A DNA stretch of 20,365 bases from DSUN01 sp035527715 (GTDB taxonomy: Bacteria; Planctomycetota; PUPC01; DSUN01). Made by a program: the position numbers and the translations under genes. The DNA lies in NCBI GenBank assembly GCA_035527715.1, contig DATKZY010000001.1, positions 1 to 20,365 on the forward strand, in the 5' to 3' direction. Below are positions 14,180-20,365 of the stretch, piece after piece (position 1 is the first letter of the stretch; every line of letters begins with the position of its first letter). The notes under the pieces are model-generated. The model searched no databases, had not been told where the DNA came from, and saw only the letters and a program-made list of their open reading frames with translations.

Positions 14180-15519
14180 CACCCGCTGTAGCCGAACTCG
14201 TAGCCCTTGCGCGGCTCGCGCTTCACGAAGCCGTTCGCCTTCGCGCTGTTTGTGAACTTCCCTTCCTTCATGTCGTACACCAGCTTCTCGCCCGCGCACC
14301 GCAGCGCCACGGTGCCGAGCAGCACGATCTCGGTGAGGCGGGCCGAATACCCGAAGTTCGAGCTCGGCGCCGGCGCCCCCGGCTCCCTGATCGCCCGCAG
14401 CCAGTCGCCCGAGTGCCCAGGCACCCTTGGGATCACCTGCTCGGGCTTCTTGTTCGCCTTCTGGAACGTCTCGGGGATCAGCCGCGTGCCCCCGCAGTGG
14501 CTGCCCGACTCCATCATCCCCTTCGTGCCGTAGTAGTAGGTGCCCTCGCCGAGCTGGCGCCGCTCCTTCTCCAGGCACTCGGGCCGCGGCGGCAGGTGCT
14601 TGCCGCCGCCGTTCCACCACGTCATCTCCACCGGCGGCATCTTGCCCCGCGCGGGGAAGCGATAGACGATGCGCGCGTGGCCCGTGAAGCCCTCCTCGGT
14701 CACCCCGCCCTCCTCGGCCACCACCTCGATCGTCTCCGCCTCGCCCAGCTTCAGCGCCCACACCGCCCCGTCAATCGTGTGGCACGCCATGTCGCCCAGC
14801 GACCCCGTGCCGAAGTCCAGCCAGCCGCGCCAACTGAAGGCGTGGAGGCCGTCGTGGTAGTCGCGGAACGGCGCGGGGCCGATCCAGCTCTGCCAGTCCA
14901 GCCCCTCGGGCACGGGCTTCGAGGGCGGCCGCTTGTTCGCCCCGAAGCTGCGATTCGACACGCAGTGCAGCTTCGTCACGTCGCCCAGCGCCCCCGCCCA
15001 GATGTACTCGCAGATCAGGCGGATCGTCTCGCTCGAATGCCCCTGGTTGCCCATCTGCGTGGGCAGCTTCTTGGCCGTGGCCACCTCGCGCAGCCTGCGG
15101 GCCTCCCACAGGTCGTGCGTCAGCGGCTTCTCGCAGTACACCCCCGCCCCCGCCTCCAGCGCGCGGATGGACGCCGGGAAGTGATTGTGGTCGGGCGTCG
15201 CCACCCACACCGCCTCGAGGCCCTTCTCCTTATCGAACATCTCGCGGTAGTCCGAGTACACCTTCAGATCGGGGAACTGCTTCTTCGCCTCGTCGAGCCG
15301 CTTCCCCACGCGCTTGAGGTCCACGTCGCACACCGCCACGAGTTGTTGGCCGCGGGCGGTGCCCATTCCTGCTCCGCCCTGGCCGCCGGCGCCGACCACG
15401 GCCATCTTCACCTTCTCCTTCTTCGCCTCGGCCGACAGCACATAGGGTGCCCCCAGCACCCCTGCCCCCACGGCCACCGACGCCTTCAGAAATCCCCGGC
15501 GACTCGTCTTCACTCTCAT
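14179..15519 (-). CDS. Tat-exported Gfo/Idh/MocA-family NAD(P)-dependent oxidoreductase
   Basis: This 446-residue protein starts with a twin-arginine signal (SRRGFLK, residues 6-12, then an Ala-rich hydrophobic stretch to about 30). A Rossmann nucleotide-binding fold follows, with VVGAGGQGGAG (41-51) and CDVD. The EKP motif (130-132) carries the family's catalytic lysine. The C-terminal part is the usual beta-sheet substrate domain. The family oxidises or epimerises sugars, inositols and glycosides. In PVC bacteria many copies carry Tat signals and work in the periplasm with bound cofactor. The start at 15519 has GGAG about 8 nt upstream; the frame open to 15642 would bury the Tat signal. The symporter pair lies upstream on the same strand. 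The substrate is not predictable. Confidence 0.92.
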   Translation of the reverse strand: MRVKTSRRGFLKASVAVGAGVLGAPYVLSAEAKKEKVKMAVVGAGGQGGAGMGTARGQQLVAVCDVDLKRVGKRLDEAKKQFPDLKVYSDYREMFDKEKGLEAVWVATPDHNHFPASIRALEAGAGVYCEKPLTHDLWEARRLREVATAKKLPTQMGNQGHSSETIRLICEYIWAGALGDVTKLHCVSNRSFGANKRPPSKPVPEGLDWQSWIGPAPFRDYHDGLHAFSWRGWLDFGTGSLGDMACHTIDGAVWALKLGEAETIEVVAEEGGVTEEGFTGHARIVYRFPARGKMPPVEMTWWNGGGKHLPPRPECLEKERRQLGEGTYYYGTKGMMESGSHCGGTRLIPETFQKANKKPEQVIPRVPGHSGDWLRAIREPGAPAPSSNFGYSARLTEIVLLGTVALRCAGEKLVYDMKEGKFTNSAKANGFVKREPRKGYEFGYSG

Positions 15520-15577
15520 CGCACAACTCCAGTTCTCCCGCCCATTCGGCGGCCCCCGTGGCCACCGTGAAGCACGC

Positions 15578-15607
15578 ATTCTACCGCCCCCGCCCCGCGC
15601 GTGCAAA
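15578..15607 (-). promoter_or_regulatory. Putative promoter of the Gfo/Idh/MocA gene
   Basis: On the minus strand TTTGCA (15602-15607) is followed after 18 nt by TAGAAT (15578-15583), five of six matches to the -10 consensus. The leader would be about 50 nt. The site before the symporter pair (17531-17560) has the same -35 hexamer and spacing. Confidence 0.45.
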
Positions 15608-15625
15608 CGCGGCTCCTGCGAGCTA

Positions 15626-15642
15626 TTGGCCTCTCTGGCCAA
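15626..15642. terminator. Small perfect hairpin after the symporter gene
   Basis: TTGGCC (15626-15631) and GGCCAA (15637-15642) form a 6-bp stem with loop TCTCT, about 46 nt beyond the symporter stop. No U tract follows, so it is at best a weak or factor-dependent terminator or an mRNA-end stabiliser. Confidence 0.3.
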
Positions 15643-15687
15643 ACGCCCGTCCTGCCGCTGGCCGGCCGCCCGAAGGGCTGCAAGGCA

Positions 15688-17187
15688 TCAGTCGAGCGAG
15701 GGATGGAAGAAGAGGGCGAGGCTCTTGCGCTCGGCCGCGCCCGGCTTCGTGGCCAGCGAGACGCCGAAGAAGACGACCCCCGCAACGATGAAGGAGACGA
15801 GGAAGCCGTTGAGGTGCAGCAGGAAGGGCTGCGGCGTCAGGAGCATGCCGGTGCCGTTCGCCAGGCCCCACACCAGGAAGGCCAGGTTCATGGCCACCCC
15901 GGTGAGCGTGGAGGCGATGGCCCCGAAGCGGGTGGCCCGCCGCCAATAGTAGGCGCCCCAGAGCGGGAAGATGGTCACCGCCATGATGCCGAACGCGATG
16001 ATGGCCAGGTCGGCCACGGGGATGTTCGGGATCCAGGCGATGAGCACGCACACGGCCACGATGCCCGCGATGCAGAACCGTCCCAGCCGCACCAGCTCCT
16101 TCGTGTCCGCCTGCGGCCGGACGAGCTTGTAGAGGTCGTTGGCCAGGTTCGACGCGTTGCCGAACACCACGCTGATGACCGTGGTCATGGCGGCGGTGAA
16201 GGCGCCGGCCACGGCCAGGGCAGCCGCCCAGTTGGGCAGCGTCTTCCCCGCCGCCAGGCCGAAGACTCTGTCGGCCTCCAGGCCCTTCAGGCCGGGCGCG
16301 AGCAGCCGCCCCGAGATGCCGACCATTGTGGTCATGCTGATGACCACGACGCAGATCGCGCCAAAGACGAGGATCATCACCTTGAAGCCCTTGGCCGACC
16401 TGCTCGAATAGGCGTGCATGTACGGCTGCGGGAAGCACACGCACCCCAGGCACATGGCCGAGGCGAGGCCGAAGATCATCGGGTAGCTCCAGGCCTTGCC
16501 GCCCTGCGCGGCGAGCTTGAACAACTCGGGATGCTTCTGCTGCACCAGGTCCATCGTCGGCCCGAACCCGCCGTTCTCGTTCATCACCGCGAAGAACAGC
16601 ACGAAGACCATCACCGTGAAGAAGATGCCCTGCACCGTGTTCACCCAGGCCGCGCCCCGCATGCCGCCCAGAATCAGGTAGAGCGCGACGAACGCAGGGG
16701 CGAAGAACAGCCCGACCTCATACGGCACGCGATGGCCGCTCATCGTCTCGATCATGATGCCAATGCCCTGCACCTGCGCCACCAGGTAGGGGATGGACGC
16801 CACGAGCACGACGATGGGGATGATCGCGCGCATCGTGGTGCCGTAGCGGTCGCCGAAGGGCGCCCCCATGGACATCCATTTCCGCGCCCGGCCGATCAGC
16901 AACGTCTTGCGGTGCAGGAAGTACCACAGGAACCCCAGGGGGATGAGATTCACCGTGAGGACGAACAGCGCGCCGAACCCCAGGCGGTACGCCATGCCGG
17001 AGATGCCGAACATCGCGAAGGCGCTGACGAACGACGCGAGCAGGCTGAAGATGAGGACCAGGTAGCCCAGGCTCGACCCGGCCACGAAATAGTCGTCCGC
17101 GCTCCGCGCCGCCCCCCGGCGGAACGCCGCATAGCTGACGAGCACCGAGGCCAGGCAGATGGCTGTGATGATGCCGATCTCTAGCAC
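15688..17187 (-). CDS. Sodium:solute symporter (SSS family)
   Basis: This 499-residue membrane protein has about 13 hydrophobic segments and typical SSS features. These include SADDYFVAGSSLG after the first helix, LLASFVSAFAMFG in the sodium-site helix, and GGMRGAAWVNTVQG in the middle. The fold couples sodium entry to uptake of sugars, polyols, pantothenate, amino acids or carboxylates; the substrate cannot be told by eye. The start is GTG at 17187, preceded by AAGGAGG about 8 nt upstream. It overlaps the end of the small membrane protein gene by 7 nt, a sign of translational coupling. With the Gfo/Idh/MocA gene downstream, a carbohydrate or polyol substrate is a reasonable inference. Confidence 0.93.
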   Translation of the reverse strand: MLEIGIITAICLASVLVSYAAFRRGAARSADDYFVAGSSLGYLVLIFSLLASFVSAFAMFGISGMAYRLGFGALFVLTVNLIPLGFLWYFLHRKTLLIGRARKWMSMGAPFGDRYGTTMRAIIPIVVLVASIPYLVAQVQGIGIMIETMSGHRVPYEVGLFFAPAFVALYLILGGMRGAAWVNTVQGIFFTVMVFVLFFAVMNENGGFGPTMDLVQQKHPELFKLAAQGGKAWSYPMIFGLASAMCLGCVCFPQPYMHAYSSRSAKGFKVMILVFGAICVVVISMTTMVGISGRLLAPGLKGLEADRVFGLAAGKTLPNWAAALAVAGAFTAAMTTVISVVFGNASNLANDLYKLVRPQADTKELVRLGRFCIAGIVAVCVLIAWIPNIPVADLAIIAFGIMAVTIFPLWGAYYWRRATRFGAIASTLTGVAMNLAFLVWGLANGTGMLLTPQPFLLHLNGFLVSFIVAGVVFFGVSLATKPGAAERKSLALFFHPSLD

Positions 17188-17474
17188 CGGGCGCCCTCCT
17201 TCGCAGGAGCGGCGTCGTCGGCTGCCGCCTTCAGCTCCGAGACGATAGCCGGGAGCTCCTCATCGCTCACCGCCAGGCCCGAGCAGAACAGGTAGACCCA
17301 TTCCAGCACGAAAAGAGCCGCGGCCACGCCGTAGGCCACCACCGCCCACGTCGGGATCCCCAACACACGCCCCGCCAGTGTCCCGTAGGCCCAGGGGCAC
17401 CAGCACAGCGACGTGAGAACAATGAAGGCGCCGAGAAACGCGCGGCTCGTCCAGGCATTCCTCTTCCTACCCAT
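17181..17474 (-). CDS. Small two-helix membrane protein paired with the symporter
   Basis: This 97-residue protein has two hydrophobic helices (about 12-31 and 40-65), a short loop with PTW, and an acidic, Ala-rich tail. In size, topology and position just before an SSS gene it resembles YhdT, which pairs with the pantothenate symporter PanF. I infer a similar small accessory subunit, without clear sequence identity. The start at 17474 has AAGGAGC about 7 nt upstream; the longer frame to 17540 has no such site. Its stop codon overlaps the symporter's GTG start region, so the two are almost certainly co-translated. Confidence 0.8.
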   Translation of the reverse strand: MGRKRNAWTSRAFLGAFIVLTSLCWCPWAYGTLAGRVLGIPTWAVVAYGVAAALFVLEWVYLFCSGLAVSDEELPAIVSELKAAADDAAPAKEGARC

Positions 17475-17530
17475 CGCGTTGCTCCTTACACCACGAAACT
17501 CGCGCCCCAAGCACCCGCTCGCAGGCGGCA

Positions 17531-17560
17531 ATCGTAGCACGCGCCGCCCCAGGATGCAAA
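17531..17560 (-). promoter_or_regulatory. Putative promoter of the symporter pair
   Basis: On the minus strand TTTGCA (17555-17560) and TACGAT (17531-17536) are separated by 18 nt. Each hexamer matches four of six consensus bases. The shared -35 word and spacing with the site at 15578-15607 raise the likelihood that it is used. Confidence 0.38.
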
Positions 17561-17571
17561 GGGGCCAAGGC

Positions 17572-17817
17572 TCAGGACGAGGGCGGGTCGCAGCGAGTGA
17601 TCTGGGGGAGCCAGAGCTCGCGATCGTGGCCGTCGGGCTCGCGGAGGATGAGGCGGCCGCCGTGGGCGGCCTGGCGCACGACCTCGCTGAGGATGGCGAC
17701 GGCGAGTCGGAGGGTGCCGATCTTGGTCGTGCCCAGGCTGGCGGCGGTCTCCTCCAGCGTGACCATCAGGTCGGGCGTGGCCTCGAAGACGATGCGCTTG
17801 GACTTCTCTGCGGGCAT
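17572..17817 (-). CDS. Small ribbon-helix-helix (CopG/Arc-like) protein
   Basis: This 81-residue protein fits the ribbon-helix-helix layout. A short strand (KRIVFEATPDLM, about 7-18) is followed by a helix (VTLEETAASLG), a turn, and a second helix (TKIGTLRLAVAILSEVVRQA). A tail reading GGRLILREPDG then ELWLP follows. Such proteins bind DNA as dimers, often as autoregulators or antitoxins, but no toxin gene is adjacent. The start at 17817 has AAGG about 9 nt upstream. It sits 73 nt after mraZ on the same strand and may be co-transcribed with it. The fold call is by eye; the target is unknown. Confidence 0.72.
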   Translation of the reverse strand: MPAEKSKRIVFEATPDLMVTLEETAASLGTTKIGTLRLAVAILSEVVRQAAHGGRLILREPDGHDRELWLPQITRCDPPSS

Positions 17818-17874
17818 GGCCTGTCACCTTCCGCGCGGGGAGGCCGGGGACGCAAGTGCTGACCAGCTAATGAG

Positions 17875-17901
17875 ATCGGACGCTCCGGACCTATCGGACG
17901 C
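17875..17901. repeat. 9-bp repeat, three units, across the mraZ stop
   Basis: ATCGGACGC, TCCGGACCT and ATCGGACGC run head to tail, and the mraZ stop codon (17891-17893) lies inside. The pattern matches the 9-mer arrays at 12362-12397 and 14153-14179. Confidence 0.65.
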
Positions 17902-18334
17902 CGGCGGCGTCGGCCAACTCCTCGTAGCGGCCCGCTGCCTCGCCCTCGATGGCCTGCCAGCGGGCAGGCGCCCAGAGCTCGATGCGGGCGCCGACGCCGA
18001 TGAGGAGCACCTGGCCGTTGACGCCCGCCCGCCCGCCGAGAAGCTCGGGGAGCTGGAAACGGCCCTGGGCGTCCACGGCCACCTGAACGGCTCCTCCGAC
18101 GAAGAGCCGTTCGAGCATTCGGGCGTCGAGACCGGCGAAGCACGAGCGGCAGATTTCGCCGACCGCGGCCTGCCAGCCGCCCTGGGGGAAGGCCCAGATG
18201 CAGCCGTCGAAGCCGCGTGTAAGTACCAGACCCTTCTTGAGTTCCGCCGCGCCCATGGCTCGACGGAATGCCTGCGGCAGGGCGACGCGGTGGGCGCCGT
18301 CCAGCCGCTGGGTGTATTGACCAAAGAACGGCAC
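17891..18334 (-). CDS. mraZ: MraZ transcriptional regulator, orphan
   Basis: This 147-residue protein has the two tandem SpoVT/AbrB-like swapped-hairpin domains of MraZ. The first copy contains GQYTQRLDGAHRVALP and the second VAVDAQGRFQLP, with GLVLTRGFDGCIWAFP and VLLIGVGARIELWAP between and after. MraZ binds DNA as a large ring and, where studied, represses the promoter of its own division and cell-wall cluster. Here it stands alone: rsmH (mraW), ftsL and ftsI do not follow, and the next gene is a ribbon-helix-helix protein. The start is GTG at 18334, 8 nt after GGAGG; the frame opens with TTG at 18349, but that codon is part of the ribosome-binding site. Its leader is about 100 nt. Confidence 0.92.
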   Translation of the reverse strand: MPFFGQYTQRLDGAHRVALPQAFRRAMGAAELKKGLVLTRGFDGCIWAFPQGGWQAAVGEICRSCFAGLDARMLERLFVGGAVQVAVDAQGRFQLPELLGGRAGVNGQVLLIGVGARIELWAPARWQAIEGEAAGRYEELADAAGVR

Positions 18335-18772
18335 TCGGGGAACCTCCAAGATGCGGGGCTGGGGGTCGGGGAGGCCCTCTCAGCCTGCTGCGCATCTCGG
18401 CTAACAGCGCCGATAGAGCATCGAAAGAAAGCCTGAGGAATGCTAATACCATACTCACGGTATATTTGTCAAGCCCTTTTCGAGCGCTATTCAAATATCG
18501 TCTTCGCGCGCTCAAGGTTGCTGGGCAATGGGCGGGCGCACCATCCTGTACCCGAGACGCTGTGTTCTGCAAATGCTGTAGCGGCAGGCTCTTGGAGATT
18601 CGCCCTGCCCTTGATGGAAGTCGCCCTGCCCTCGCTCCATCATCGAGAGCGCGCACCATTGGAGGAAGTACGGAGGGGATGGCAATCCAGAAGGACGGTA
18701 TGTGGGCATGGAAATATGCGCGCGCTGGGCGCGGCGAATGAGCGTGATTCCGCGCGCGAACGCGGGGGATGC
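18335..18772. other. Gene-free region between the macro-domain gene and mraZ
   Basis: The mraZ promoter and leader occupy 18335-18480. The rest (18481-18772) shows no convincing gene. It is less GC-rich than its surroundings and contains one tiny open frame on the + strand (18679-18741, 20 codons) with GGAGGGG directly before its ATG, reading MAIQKDGMWAWKYARAGRGE. Nothing supports its expression. No terminator with a U tract is seen after the macro-domain gene. Confidence 0.45.
18443..18472 (-). promoter_or_regulatory. mraZ promoter with overlapping inverted repeat
   Basis: On the minus strand a perfect TTGACA (18467-18472) is followed after 18 nt by TATTAG (18443-18448) with an extended TGG just before it. 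Inside the spacer, ATACC (18446-18450) and GGTAT (18459-18463) form an inverted repeat that overlaps the -10 box, a typical operator position. MraZ autoregulation would fit, although its usual targets are direct repeats, so another regulator is possible. Confidence 0.65.
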
Positions 18773-19315
18773 TCACGCGATTTGGTCGAGGGCGGTCGAG
18801 TAGACGCGTAGGTCGTCGGGCAGGAAGAGGACGATGCTGACCTCGTCGAAGTCATGGGCTGGGATCTGGGCGACGAGGGTGCTCAGTGCGATCCGGGCCG
18901 CTCGGGCGATGGGGAAGCCGTAGGCGCCCGTGCTGATGCTTGGGAAGGCGACGCTGCGGCACTTGTGCTCGGCCGCGACGGAAAGGCTGTTGCGGTAAGC
19001 ATTTGCGAGCAGAGCATCCTCATTGGCGTTGCCGCCATGCCAGACGGGGCCGACGGTGTGGACGACGAACTTCGCCGGGAGGCGCCCCGCGCTGGTGATC
19101 ACCGCCTCGCCGGTGGGCAGGCGGCCCTTCCAGGAGACGATGATTTTGCACTCCTCCTTGATGGTCGGGCCGCCCACTCGATGGATCGCCCCGTCCACGC
19201 CCCCGCCGCCCATCAGCGAGGGGTTGGCCGCGTTGACAATCGCGTCCACCTTCTGAGTCGTGATGTCGCCCTGGACGAGGCGGAGAAGAGTCTTGCCGAC
19301 CTGTCGCTCAGTCAT
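18773..19315 (-). CDS. Macro-domain protein (ADP-ribose / O-acetyl-ADP-ribose hydrolase type)
   Basis: This 180-residue protein is a single macro domain. The ADP-ribose pocket motifs are complete: QGDIT near residue 15, NAANPSLMGGGGVDGAIH (28-45) and PSISTGAYGFP. The pattern N-A-A-N with GGGGVDGAIH is that of MacroD/YmdB-type enzymes, which remove ADP-ribose from proteins or deacetylate O-acetyl-ADP-ribose. It is expected to be cytoplasmic. The start at 19315 has GAGGGG about 7 nt upstream. It follows the larE-like gene by 18 nt on the same strand, so the two probably share a transcript, although no known pathway links them. Confidence 0.92.
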   Translation of the reverse strand: MTERQVGKTLLRLVQGDITTQKVDAIVNAANPSLMGGGGVDGAIHRVGGPTIKEECKIIVSWKGRLPTGEAVITSAGRLPAKFVVHTVGPVWHGGNANEDALLANAYRNSLSVAAEHKCRSVAFPSISTGAYGFPIARAARIALSTLVAQIPAHDFDEVSIVLFLPDDLRVYSTALDQIA

Positions 19316-19333
19316 TGTTGTCCCCTCGAGTCT

Positions 19334-20143
19334 CTACCTGGGTAGGACTTCGTTGAGGCTGCCGGTGCGGTAGCCTTCGAGGTCGAGCGCGACGTATTGG
19401 TAGCCGACGGCCTTGAGTTCCGCGACGATTCGAGCGCGGAGGGCCGGCTCGGCGGCGCGGGCGATGTCGTCGGGCCGCAGCTCGATGCGGGCGATGGTGC
19501 CGTGGTGGCGGACGCGGAGGCCGCCGAAGCCGAGGGCCTCGAGCGCCGCCTCGGCCTGGTCAATCCGGCGAAGCGTCTCGGGGTCAATGGGTGTACCATA
19601 GGGTACTCGAGATGCAAGACACGCGCGAGATGGCAGGTCGGCGGTGGGGAGGCCGAAGCGGCGGGAGAGCTCGCGGATTTCGGCCTTGGTGAGGCCCGCC
19701 TCCTTGAGGGGGGAGCGGACGCCCAGCTCGGCGGTCGCGCGGGTGCCTGGCCGCCAGTCGGCCGCGTCGTCGGCGTTGGCGCCGTCGGCCACGACCGTGA
19801 TGCCCAAGTCCTTGGCCTTCGCGAGGATCAGGCGGAAGACGGCGAGCTTGCAGTGGTAGCAGCGCTCGGGCGGGTTGGCGACGAACTCAGGGAGCGTGAG
19901 GGGCGCCGGCTCGACGAAGACGTGTCGCACGCCGAGGCCCCGGGCCAGTTCGACCGCCTCCTCGATCTCCCGATGGGGGTAGATTTCGGCCCGGGCCGTG
20001 ATGGCCACGGCCTTCTCGCCCAGCTCCTCGGCGGCCACCTTCAGCAGCAGACTGCTGTCCACGCCGCCCGAGAAGGCGACGGCCACTGACCCGATCGTCC
20101 GAACGGCTCCCCGCAGCGCCTGGAGCTTTTCTTCGAGACCCAT
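19334..20143 (-). CDS. larE: LarE-like ATP-dependent sacrificial sulfur transferase
   Basis: This 269-residue protein is a PP-loop ATPase. SGGVDSS (25-31) binds ATP, RCYHCK (94-99) is a family motif, and ACLASRVPYG carries C175, matching the cysteine that LarE gives up as its sulfur donor. LarE adenylates and then thiolates the pyridinium dicarboxylate precursor of the nickel-pincer cofactor of lactate racemase and related enzymes. Neither larB nor larC, nor a LarA enzyme, is in the window; many genomes carry larE apart or use related proteins for other sulfur transfers. The start at 20143 has GAGG about 8 nt upstream. The gene heads a two-gene unit with the macro-domain gene. Confidence 0.85.
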   Translation of the reverse strand: MGLEEKLQALRGAVRTIGSVAVAFSGGVDSSLLLKVAAEELGEKAVAITARAEIYPHREIEEAVELARGLGVRHVFVEPAPLTLPEFVANPPERCYHCKLAVFRLILAKAKDLGITVVADGANADDAADWRPGTRATAELGVRSPLKEAGLTKAEIRELSRRFGLPTADLPSRACLASRVPYGTPIDPETLRRIDQAEAALEALGFGGLRVRHHGTIARIELRPDDIARAAEPALRARIVAELKAVGYQYVALDLEGYRTGSLNEVLPR

Positions 20144-20181
20144 GACCCATCCTCGATGCTCAGGTGGCGGCCCTTGCCCTG

Positions 20182-20210
20182 ATTATGGCGCGGTGACCGT
20201 CTGAAGTCAA
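20182..20210 (-). promoter_or_regulatory. Promoter of the larE / macro-domain unit
   Basis: On the minus strand TTGACT (20205-20210) is followed after 17 nt by CATAAT (20182-20187). Each box matches five of six bases at ideal spacing. The leader would be about 30 nt. Confidence 0.65.
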
Positions 20211-20264
20211 CGCGCGGTTGAACGCGGGGTGCGTGTAATCTCCTTCGGTCGGAAAAGCCAGTTG

Positions 20265-20279
20265 CGCGATACTATCGCG
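20265..20279. repeat. Perfect 7-bp palindrome, operator-like
   Basis: CGCGATA and TATCGCG flank a single central C. It lies about 55 nt upstream of the larE -35 box. The single-base centre suits a dimeric regulator better than an RNA hairpin. Confidence 0.5.
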
Positions 20280-20306
20280 GGCACCCCCAATCCCGCAGCT
20301 GACCCA

Positions 20307-20361
20307 ACGCCCGCAGGGCGTGGCGGAGTAAAGCCCACGGCGATGCTTTGGGAGCCGTGGG
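20307..20361. repeat. Two-hairpin REP-like element at the window end
   Basis: The first hairpin has ACGCCC (20307-20312) and GGGCGT (20316-20321) around GCA. The second has CCCACGGC (20334-20341) and GCCGTGGG (20354-20361) around a 12-nt loop. They are joined by GGCGGAGTAAAG. Two adjacent perfect stems with a conserved-looking linker resemble a bipartite REP element. The window ends 4 nt later, so its full extent and any transposase are not visible. Confidence 0.55.
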
Positions 20362-20365
20362 TAAG

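Noticed and set aside
13413..15570. Long frames antisense to the esterase and oxidoreductase
   Set aside because: Shadow frames in high-GC DNA with no motifs; the real genes carry full catalytic signatures.
15601..17184. A 527-codon + strand frame opposite the symporter
   Set aside because: Its translation is His/Asp/Arg-rich with no fold, while the minus strand encodes a clear SSS transporter.
18355..18374. G-quadruplex in the mraZ leader
   Set aside because: There are only three runs of four or more G, plus a GG, on the non-transcript strand; too weak to claim.

Overview
The window is high-GC bacterial DNA. The gene content suggests a member of the Planctomycetota or a nearby PVC lineage, probably environmental. 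It holds a pseudopilin with a proline-rich tail, a Tat-exported Gfo/Idh/MocA oxidoreductase next to a sodium:solute symporter, an orphan mraZ without a division cluster, a four-helix-bundle (S23) gene set in A/T-rich repeats, and a hugely enlarged SecA. The lineage is inferred from this mix. No rRNA or tRNA was seen.

Layout. 1-535: an imperfect 26-bp inverted repeat, then a good sigma70-type promoter and a long leader for a pseudopilin gene (536-1498, +). 1636-2598: an S23 gene (1712-2077, -) lying among heptanucleotide repeat arrays of alternating polarity. These form three 122-129 bp palindromic units and a half unit, separated by spacers of exactly 19 nt. 2599-13276 (-): a likely three-gene export operon read from a divergent promoter. 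It encodes an exported protein with a carboxypeptidase-regulatory-like fold, a 2560-residue SecA, and a secreted SH3/TPR/trypsin-like protease. 13407-14156 (+): a serine esterase. 14179-18334 (-): Gfo/Idh/MocA oxidoreductase, SSS symporter with a small two-helix membrane partner, a ribbon-helix-helix protein and mraZ. 18335-18772: an intergenic gap with the mraZ promoter. 18773-20143 (-): a larE-like sulfur transferase followed by a macro-domain protein, behind their own promoter. 20144-20365: palindromes, including a two-hairpin REP-like element cut by the window end.

The two standout items are the S23 gene with its heptamer palindrome array, a candidate ribonucleoprotein or mobile cassette, and the giant SecA. 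SecA keeps its motor motifs, but has an insertion of about 720 residues just before the Q motif, predicted to be coiled coil, and a C-terminal region swollen to about 765 residues by repeated wing-like modules. A third, subtler pattern is a family of 9-bp tandem repeats found at gene 3' ends at three loci.

How the genes fit together. The SecA operon couples an export motor with two of its likely clients. The symporter, its small partner and the Tat oxidoreductase look like a carbohydrate or polyol uptake and oxidation set; the symporter pair and the oxidoreductase carry similar promoter-like elements. All functional statements are from sequence patterns read by eye; no database search was run.
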